NCBI GenBank assembly: GCA_036365515.1
Contig: CM070873.1
Location: 213,761,376-213,825,375, forward strand
Length of the DNA: 64,000 nt
Direction of reading: 5' to 3'
Origin: Torymus aiolomorphi
Taxonomy: Eukaryota > Arthropoda > Insecta > Hymenoptera > Torymidae
This document shows positions 57,040 to 64,000 of the stretch, piece by piece. The notes beneath the pieces were generated by a model that did not search any database, was not told the origin of the DNA, and worked only from the letters and a program-made list of their open reading frames with translations. The first letter of the stretch is position 1, and the number at the start of each line of letters is the position of its first letter. A program made the position numbers and the translations under genes.

Positions 57040-58470
57040 CCTCTGATTTTTTGCATGATTATTATTAATTTGTAGACCATTTCAAGTCATTACACAAAAT
57101 TTGAAAGCATTACCTTTGCTAATTTAGGAGAAAAAGGCTAAAACAGTTTTGCATTTTCATATTTTGGACAACGCGTTGGATGAAATATGAGATTGCACTA
57201 AATGTTTTCGCCTTTTTTTCCTAAATTCAGGAAGGTAAAGCTTTGAAATTTCTTATTGTGGTTTGAAATTACCTGTAAATTAATAATATTTTTGCAAAAA
57301 ACTTAGAGAAATTTATTTTGCATTTTCTGTAATTTAACATTAGAATTTTTATAAATCAGTCTCAAGTCTTCAAACTGAAAATGCAAATGAATTTTGCCTC
57401 TGGTTTTTTGCATGATTATTATTAATTTAAAGATAATTTGAAACCACTGTGCGAAATTTCAGAGCTTTGCCTTTTATAATTTATGAGAAAAAGGCTAAAA
57501 CAGTTTTGCATTTTTATATTTTGGTCAACTCGTTCGGTGAAATATGAGATTACACTAAATGTTTTAGCCTTTTTCTCCTAAATTCATGAAGGTAAAGCTT
57601 TGAAATTTCTTATTGTGATTTGAAATTACCTGTAGCTTCTTAATAATCATCAAAAACCAGAGACAAATTTAATTTCACTTTTTGATTATCAAGAGTTGAC
57701 AGGGAGTTAATTAAAAAAATCTAATGTTAAATTACAGAAAATGTAAAATAAATTTCTCTAATTTGTTTTGCAAAAATATTATTAATTTACAGGTCGTTTC
57801 AAGCCACTATAAGAAGTTTCAAAGCTTTACCTTCCTGAATTTAGGAGAAAAAGGCCAAAACATTTAGTGCAATCTCATATTTCATTGAACGAGTTGTCCA
57901 AAATATGAAAATGCAAAACTGTTTTAGCCTTTTTCTCATAAATTATAAAAGGTAAAGCTCTGAAATTTCATACAGTGATTTCAAATTATTTTTCAATTAA
58001 TAATAATCATGCAAAAGACCAGAGGCAAAATTCATTTACATTTTGAGTCTGAAGACTTGACATTGATTTTAAAAAATCTAATGTTAAATTAAATTACATT
58101 ATAACAAAAAATATAAAATAAATTTTTTTAATTGGTTTTGCAAAAATATTAATTTACAGATCATTTCAAGTCACTATACAAAATTTGAAAGCATTACCTT
58201 TGATAATTTAGGAGAAAAAGGCTAAAACAGTTTTGCATTTTCATATTTTGGACAACGCGTTGGATGAAATATGAAATTGCACTAAATGTTTTCGCCTTTT
58301 TCTCCTCAATTCAGGAAGGTAAAGCTTTGAAATTTCTTCTTGTGGTTTGAAATTACCTGTAAATTCTTAATAATCATCAAAAACCAGAGACAAATTTAAT
58401 TTCACTTTCTTATTGTCAAGAGTTGACAGGGAGTTAATTAAAAAAACTCTAATCTTACATTACAGAAAAT
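57040..58470. repeat. ~390-bp repeat in direct and inverted copies
   Basis: Copies near 57045, 57400 (direct), 57700-58030 (inverted) and 58150 share GGAGAAAAAGGCTAAAACAG, TTTTGCATTTTCATATTTTGG and GGTAAAGCTTTGAAATTTC. Each copy has internal dyad symmetry (CCTAAATTC / GAATTTAGG). Confidence 0.8.
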
Positions 58471-58729
58471 GTAATTGCTTGGTAATTAGTTCGTAAGTAA
58501 CTCGCAGTTCTTTTGACTTTTAATGAACCCTTTAAACTACGCAATTTAAGATGCGCAGATTTTTTTTAAACTACTTTTTGACTTTTCTTAAAAAATTCTA
58601 AATTACTTTATTACTTAATAATTAATAATAATTCTAATAATAATTAAAAAAAAACGTATAAAAGCTTTACTCAATTTTTACCGACCGAGTCGATTCAACG
58701 GTTTGAAGCTAATAAAAAAGAAAATACAC

Positions 58730-58985
58730 CGAATTATGCAAAATCAAGAGAACATTGCTCTAAGTTTCACAATATTCTACCTTCCTGCCAAATTTCAAGT
58801 CAAAATATCAATTCGTTTTTGCATAAACTTTGAACAAAATTTCGAGGTAGACGGAGCGTGATGTCAAAATTTTGTTCAAAGTTTGCGCAAAAACGAATTA
58901 ATATTTTGACTTGAAACTTTTCAGAAGGGTATAATATTATGAAACTTAGAGGAATGTTCTCTTAATTTTACATAATTTGCAAAAA
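58730..58985. repeat. foldback MITE ~255 bp
   Basis: Left arm with CTAAGTTTCACAATATT and TTCAAGTCAAAATATCAATT mirrors right arm AATTAATATTTTGACTTGAA and AATATTATGAAACTTAG, centred near 58857. Confidence 0.8.
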
Positions 58986-59091
58986 AAAATAGATTATTAC
59001 CTATTATCATATGGGTAGTGTGTAACATCACCTCAGAGCGATGGCAATGGCGGCGACACTGTTGGCCTTGCCCGTGTGCGTGTACGCCCAA

Positions 59092-59101
59092 GCGCATGCG
59101 C
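59092..59101. promoter_or_regulatory. NRF-1/Ewg-type site GCGCATGCGC
   Basis: Perfect palindromic match to the NRF-1 (Drosophila Ewg) core, in a GC-rich stretch 134 bp before the SF3A3 start. The surrounding CCGTGTGCGTGTACGCCCAA is repeated at 62475, so both may be promoter copies. Confidence 0.5.
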
Positions 59102-59234
59102 TGCAGGCTTCAGCACAGCTGCGCGTGCGTCGTCGAGTCACATACATCGCGTCGCGGGCTGCCGTATATCCTAACCCCAAACGTAAATAACCGAGCGCGT
59201 CAACACCCGGTCGTCCTGCCGACGATTGTTCACG

Positions 59235-59843
59235 ATGAAGACCCTCCTGGAACAGCAGCGCCGGCTGCACGAGGAGCGCGAACATCTCACCGACGCGATG
59301 GTCAAGGAAAAGATGCACAAAAAAGCGAGCCATCGGGAAACCATAAACTCGGAGCATCGGCTGAAAATGCTGCTTAATCAGTTTATGGATAGCAGTAGTC
59401 TAGAAACCAGGACCTTTCCCTGTTAGAAACAGGCAGTGCTTTAATCAATGTTGGAGCTCACTTAGATTTGTGTGCTTTCTCATTTTAGGATAGATTGAGT
59501 CTGCTTTCATGGCTCTTGGTTTGAAATGCGGTGATACTTTGGAAGAAAAAGATCAAAGATTATTGAGCACAAAGGCAGTGGCACTTGGTCCTATTTTATT
59601 GGCAAAGAAGAATAAAAGGAAACCAGGCAGGAGTAAGAATGTAGAACAGCAAAAGGAAGAAGCAAGATTGCTCAAATAGTATCTAATCAGAGAGTAGCCA
59701 CAAAAGAAAATGTACAGAGGAAGCAAGCTAGAACTGAAGGCGAACGTGGAGATTCTGATTCTGCGGCAAGTGCAAGTGAATCTAAGGAAAATGATTATAA
59801 TGAGATGCCCTGTAATCTTAAGAATTTGCCCCTTGGTTGGGAT
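59235..59843 (+). pseudogene. SF3A3 (SF3a60) partial pseudogene with central deletion
   Basis: ATG 59235 begins MKTLLEQQRRLHEEREHLTD, continuing INSEHRLKMLLNQFMDSS, the conserved N-terminus of splicing factor 3A subunit 3, a U2 snRNP component. After ~59400 the sequence jumps to the region with INVGAHLDLCAFS, then ALGLKCGDTLEEKDQRLLST and KNLPLGWD, all from the second half of SF3A3. About 180 codons between are missing, as is everything after NLPLGWD including the C2H2-type zinc finger. Stops and frame changes follow 59480. No introns are evident, so a retrocopy is possible, but no poly(A) was seen. Confidence 0.82.
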
Positions 59844-59849
59844 TCTTTA

Positions 59850-61135
59850 AAAATTACAAAACAAAAAGGACATGATCGCATTGGTAATTGGACTACAGAA
59901 GTAAAAATGACAAAGGATCTTGATGATGAATTATATTACTATAAAGAAGACCTTTGAGGAGATTACAGAAAAGTAAGTCATTCAAAAATTAATTAAATTA
60001 TTTATTTCAACCAGAGTAAAGTACGTAGTTAAGTTCAAGACGTACCTCATATGTCTGACCCATCTTATACCCTATAAAGGTAGATATAACTGTAGATTTG
60101 ATGATTATAAGTTAAACTGAATCTTGAAATAAATATATTTCTATTCATAGAGAGTGTGCTTGACAATACTGTCTCATTGTCAACCTATTTTGAAACTTCA
60201 ACAAAACACTCATTGTACACTACTTGTATTAAACACTTTCACAAACTTATTAAATGAATGTACTTTATCAAATATGATATACTAAATCTTTACTTTTAAA
60301 TCTACTTTAGAGTGCAAAAAGTAAAAAACCAATTGAGAAACGCCGTATAAAGAAATTAGTAATCATAGTATTTACTATTGTGATGACAGCTGTGTTTCCA
60401 TTGATGCTAGCAGTTAGTTATATGTGTAGAGGTATTATAGTTTATGGTTATGGTACCATGTAATAATTTATTCTAAGCAGAATGTTTTAGAACATATTAT
60501 TATTAATCTAATTCTTTAGTTATTTCTTATTTAATATAATTACTTTTCATATTGAATCTAAAAAATTTCTATTATTGTTTTCCTTTCCCGGCAAAAGAGA
60601 CCATAGAAAATTTTTGATTTTCCTTTTTCTTTTCTACATGGGTCAGGGTATTCAAATCGAAAATAACAAACATTATTTGCTAAACCAAATTTTTTTTTTC
60701 CCAGTACGGTTCTTCAGTATCGATTGGAAGTTATGAGACTATCAATATGAGCATTAACATCACCATCATAAGGCAGGAGACTTATGAGAAAATAGCACCA
60801 AATTGGGAACTGCAATTTTGACAAACTCAACAATGGCCATGGGTAACCTTGAGTGAAGGGCTTCCTGATATGCACGTCTTGACAGCTTCATCTTCTTCCA
60901 GATTGTCCATGGAACCTGATCTAGTCTGTATTTCTTTTTTTACACTGTGACCACTTTGTGGTCTTTTCTTTGAATAGTTATTATTTCAGTAATTTACTGC
61001 TTTCGACCATTGCTAGAGCTTCATTTTTTTGTTTCAGGGTTTTTATTTTGCTTCCAGGAAAAGCAGCAACTATAAGAGGCCACCTGTCAGATTTAACAGG
61101 TGTACATAATCTTAACGATGATTAAGTGTTGTTGA
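59850..61135 (+). pseudogene. unrecognised host-like gene fragments, copy 2, fused after SF3A3
   Basis: Directly after NLPLGWD the sequence changes to GHDRIGNWTTEVKMTKDLDD, YYYKEDL, then a stop, RKV and a GTAAGT donor near 59972, paralleling copy 1. At 60311-60455 a basic stretch plus a membrane-spanning-like segment (KKLVIIVFTIVMTAVFPLML) follows an acceptor. 61030-61125 has GHLSDLTGVHNLNDD. The TTTTCCCGRCARAAGAGAC motif is shared with copy 1 (55999, 60585). Function unknown. Confidence 0.4.
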
Positions 61136-61620
61136 TAGGTATATAAGTATGTTTTCGAACTTAATCTAAAAGCGTATAAGAATGACAGAAATCTGCTTCT
61201 ATAATGCATTTCATGCATTTCATGTATTTTTAAGCTGATTATGAATATTTTTAAGCCGATATATTTTTAAGCAAATATCTTTTTGTATGTAGGTATAATT
61301 TAATAAAAAAAAATGAAATTATGTAATTTTCCAGATTTAGCTAAGACACTGCTTGTGTATTTTTTATAGAACTGTCAAAATGAAAAAATACATATTTTCA
61401 TTTTCTTTATTAAATTATATCTACTTACAGAAAGATAAAGTCAACTCAAACATACATGACATGTCTGAGATGCATTATTGAAGCGGATATCAATCATTCT
61501 TATATTCTTTGGATATAAGTACGGACACATCACCTGAAAGTAAATATCGATAACATTGAATGGCCAATACACCTGCTAAATCTGACAGGTGGCTTTCATA
61601 TTGTAGGAGCCGGATGAATT
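61030..61620. repeat. inverted duplication around 61.3 kb
   Basis: GCCACCTGTCAGATTTAACA at ~61080 is reversed as TGCTAAATCTGACAGGTGGC at ~61573. TATAATTTAATAAAAAAAAA near 61295 is reversed near 61405. Confidence 0.7.
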
Positions 61621-62260
61621 TTCTTGTCAAGTTTTGAATTTTGGCCCATTTAGTGTAGTGTAGTGTGAATGTGAGTGTATCTGAAAGTTCTGTACATCTA
61701 TAGTTTGCCCTGCTGTAACAGCTATGTTCACAAAATGAAAGGAATCCAATATTCAATTTAAGGCCATGTGATACTCAAGTGTAAATCCCTGCGTTACCGA
61801 TATGTCGGTAACATACTACATATTGAGTAATAATTAAATTATTAATAATTTTTCGGACAAAAACGCTCTGTCAGGCGCTCGGGAATTCTTTGAAGATGAT
61901 TATGCCAAAGTTTCAGAATTGAAATGATAATTGTCATCGAGTTATCCACTTTCTAGTGAAATTTTTTATCTAAAAAGTGGATATAAGCTCGAATATACAT
62001 TGGATCTGCCTGAAATTTTACACATATACTCCCTGTACCGTTTGCGAGCGCCTGACAGACTTCGTTTTTTGAAAATCGATAAAAAGTATTATTTTATTTT
62101 TTTCCATAAATAAACTTTCGACAATGAGTTGTGAGGTTGGCAAAACTACTCACCACTAACGTAAAATGGTTGTGCATGGTGCAAAGTAAGTCGTACCAAC
62201 CTCTTTTGAAGCATTATATTTGTTTACGTTGTATAGTTCTCATAAATGACTATAGATGGC
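61621..62260. other. no gene seen
   Basis: AT-rich; short open frames only. Confidence 0.4.
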
Positions 62261-62261
62261 G

Positions 62262-62990
62262 CAATGACTCCGCGGCCGCGGGACTGCCGGGCGGCCGGGC
62301 GGCCGGGCCGCCGCCGTCGCTATTCTCGTCGACCACCGTGTCGCGTCCGTTATGTTGTGACCTAGTGACCTAGTGACTCGCGACTAGTCAGACTAGTGTA
62401 GTGTAAATAAGTGCAGTATTTAGTGCTGGCGAGATCGACATCGCTGCACCCTCTTCGTTGTTTTTTTAGTGTACCGTGTGCGTGTATGCCCAAGCGCATG
62501 CGCTGCAGCTCGTTAGTTATCGTGCAGCGTGCTCACTTCCCTGCTCCGGCTTGTTCTTTCCAAACATGTGCCCGCAGCATCCTTCGGGACTGGCGCGCCG
62601 CATGGCCCGCATCGACCAAAGCTCTAGTGCGCACGCGCTTCCAGGCTTAAGTACGACGACAGGAAACGATTTCTTCGGTGTTGAGGTTGCTGCTCTGCTG
62701 TTCAAAAAGACCTTCTGCTGCTGTCCAAGAGATTGGCTCGGCGGCGATGTTGGACTTCTCTCCTGCGCTGTTAGCATACGATGGCTGCCACTCTTAGAGG
62801 TTATGTTGTTCTCTGTGTTTACAGGTGAGATCAGTGCGACTATTATACTTTCTCTGTCTCTGCTGTTTTCTTATATTCTATTCTTCGTAGATCTGCTACG
62901 AGAGAGAGCTGCCATGTGGAAGTTGTGCATCTTTATTCTTCAGGTCACTGCTGCTCCTTCCTCCAGATCTCAGCTGCTGCGCTGCTGATG
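62262..62990. other. GC-rich promoter-like region with NRF-1/Ewg site
   Basis: A (GGCGGCCG)-rich block at 62270-62330, tandem GACCTAGT words near 62355, and GCGCATGCGC at 62494-62503 inside a phrase shared with 59075-59105. A 170-codon frame (62476-62988) is open but compositionally odd, and an opposite-strand frame overlaps; I cannot support either as a protein. Confidence 0.4.
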
Positions 62991-63025
62991 TTTTTCGAGC
63001 CAGGAACAGCTTCCACTTTAGTTAA

Positions 63026-64000
63026 GTATAATACTGTCTCATTGAGGAGATCAGAAATTGCATACACAATCCCTTTGTATGTATTGCATTGTGTCTGGAC
63101 ATACTGGTAAACTTTGAGCGAGGGTGAGGAAGTCTTAGTTGGAAATGCACATGCGCTTTTTCGACTTTTCATTCCAAAGAACCCTTTCCATTCTCAACAA
63201 ATATCTTAAACTTTACACACACTATGTTATACATGCTGAGATATTATATATCTAATTTCAGACCTAAATAATCAGCCAGTGTGGAGGTACAGCATTTTCT
63301 GTGTTTTTCAAGAAATTATAAAAAAAAAAAGTTATTTCCTCCATACTGTCTGATTGAGGAGATCAGAAATTGCATACACAATCCCTCTGTATGTATTGCA
63401 TTGTGTCTGGACATTCTGGTAAACTTTGAGAAAGGGTGAAGAGGTTTTAGTCGAAAATGCACATGCGGCATTTCAACTTTTCGTTCCAAAGATCCCTTTC
63501 CATTCCCTACTAGTATCTTAAACTTTCCATACATAATGGAATACATGCTAAGGGACAGTTTATGAAGTTTCAGACCTACATAATTAGCAAATCTGGAGGT
63601 ATTGCCATTTCTGTGCTTTTTCAGGAAATTTTTAAGAAAAAAAAGTTATTTCCTCCATACTGTCTGATTGAGGAGATCAGAAATTGCATACACAATCCCT
63701 CTGTATGTATTGCATTGTGTCTGGACATTCTGGTAAACTTTGAGAAAGGGTGAGGAGATTTTAGTCGAAAATGCACATGCGGCATTTCGATTTTTCGTTC
63801 CAAAGATCCCTTTCCATTACCTCCAAGTATCTTAAACTCTCCATACATAAAGGAAAACATGCTCAGGGACAGTATATCAAGTTTGAGATCTACATAATCA
63901 GCAAGTCTGGTGATAATGCAATTTTTGTGCTTTTTCAGGAAATTTTTAAGAAAGAAAAGTAATTTCCTCCATAATGGCTGATATAGTAGATCTGAAACTC
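63026..64000. repeat. ~312-bp satellite, three units plus, runs off window
   Basis: Unit marker GAGGAGATCAGAAATTGCAT at about 63042, 63355 and 63670; a diverged fourth start near 63968. Frames of 60-79 codons within it are shadows of the repeat. Confidence 0.92.

Noticed and set aside
62476..62988. 170-codon ORF in the GC-rich region
   Set aside because: Overlapped by an opposite-strand ORF, no recognisable domain, composition explained by GC content; a hydrophobic stretch alone is not enough.
63316..63962. ORFs of 63-79 codons near the right end
   Set aside because: They recur once per ~312-bp satellite unit with shifts.

Overview
The window is eukaryotic, transposon-dominated DNA. It has introns with GT-AG borders, TATA/initiator promoters of arthropod type, long (CT)n microsatellites, satellites, and layers of nested mobile elements. 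The Polinton (Maverick) gene set and the mariner, hAT, piggyBac-like, Harbinger, copia and LINE relatives fit an insect, perhaps a hymenopteran; that placement is inference. No intact ordinary host gene was found. The only recognisable host-derived piece is a broken copy of splicing factor SF3A3 near 59.2-59.85 kb.

Layout. 1-8.9 kb: a broken mariner, a ~92-bp repeat array, foldback repeats, and a 1,962-bp non-autonomous hAT-like element with an 8-bp target duplication (5197-7158). 8.9-30.6 kb: an old, decayed Polinton whose capsid gene is split by a second, complete-ended Polinton (10629-26184, perfect 6-bp duplication GATGGC). The inner element carries integrase, packaging ATPase, PLA2 protein, adenain-like protease, capsid proteins and small ORFs. 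No DNA polymerase B gene is visible. The space between its left repeat and the integrase instead holds nine long RNA hairpins with a shared apical loop, a basic/acidic protein gene ending in a histone-type 3' stem-loop, a LINE insertion and a Tc1-like remnant. A 1.7-kb array of 24-bp repeats sits in the outer Polinton.

31.2-45.3 kb: a piggyBac-like MITE, then a 13.5-kb Harbinger-type transposon (31794-45294) with ~450-bp inverted ends, a DDE transposase and at least two MADF-type proteins. Its MADF/BESS gene is split by a copia retrotransposon (34868-40799, duplication ATTAG), whose reverse transcriptase is in turn split by a mariner (38268-39554). 45.8-48.3 kb: a 2.4-kb near-perfect palindrome. 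49.1-53.6 kb: eight copies of a ~570-bp satellite, each with a GC-rich hairpin. 54-64 kb: MITEs, two diverged copies of an unrecognised gene fragment (one fused to SF3A3 sequence), GC-rich promoter-like stretches, and a ~312-bp satellite running off the end.

How parts work together: most inner Polinton genes, on both strands, have their own TATA box and TCAGT/TCATT initiator at a nearly fixed spacing (exactly 33 nt from the first T of TATA to the initiator A in seven cases). The hairpin cluster looks like a polycistronic small-RNA precursor lying between a similar weak promoter at 11223 and a stem-loop at 16025. Its stems show paired compensatory changes, which is the best evidence here for a functional and possibly undescribed RNA system.
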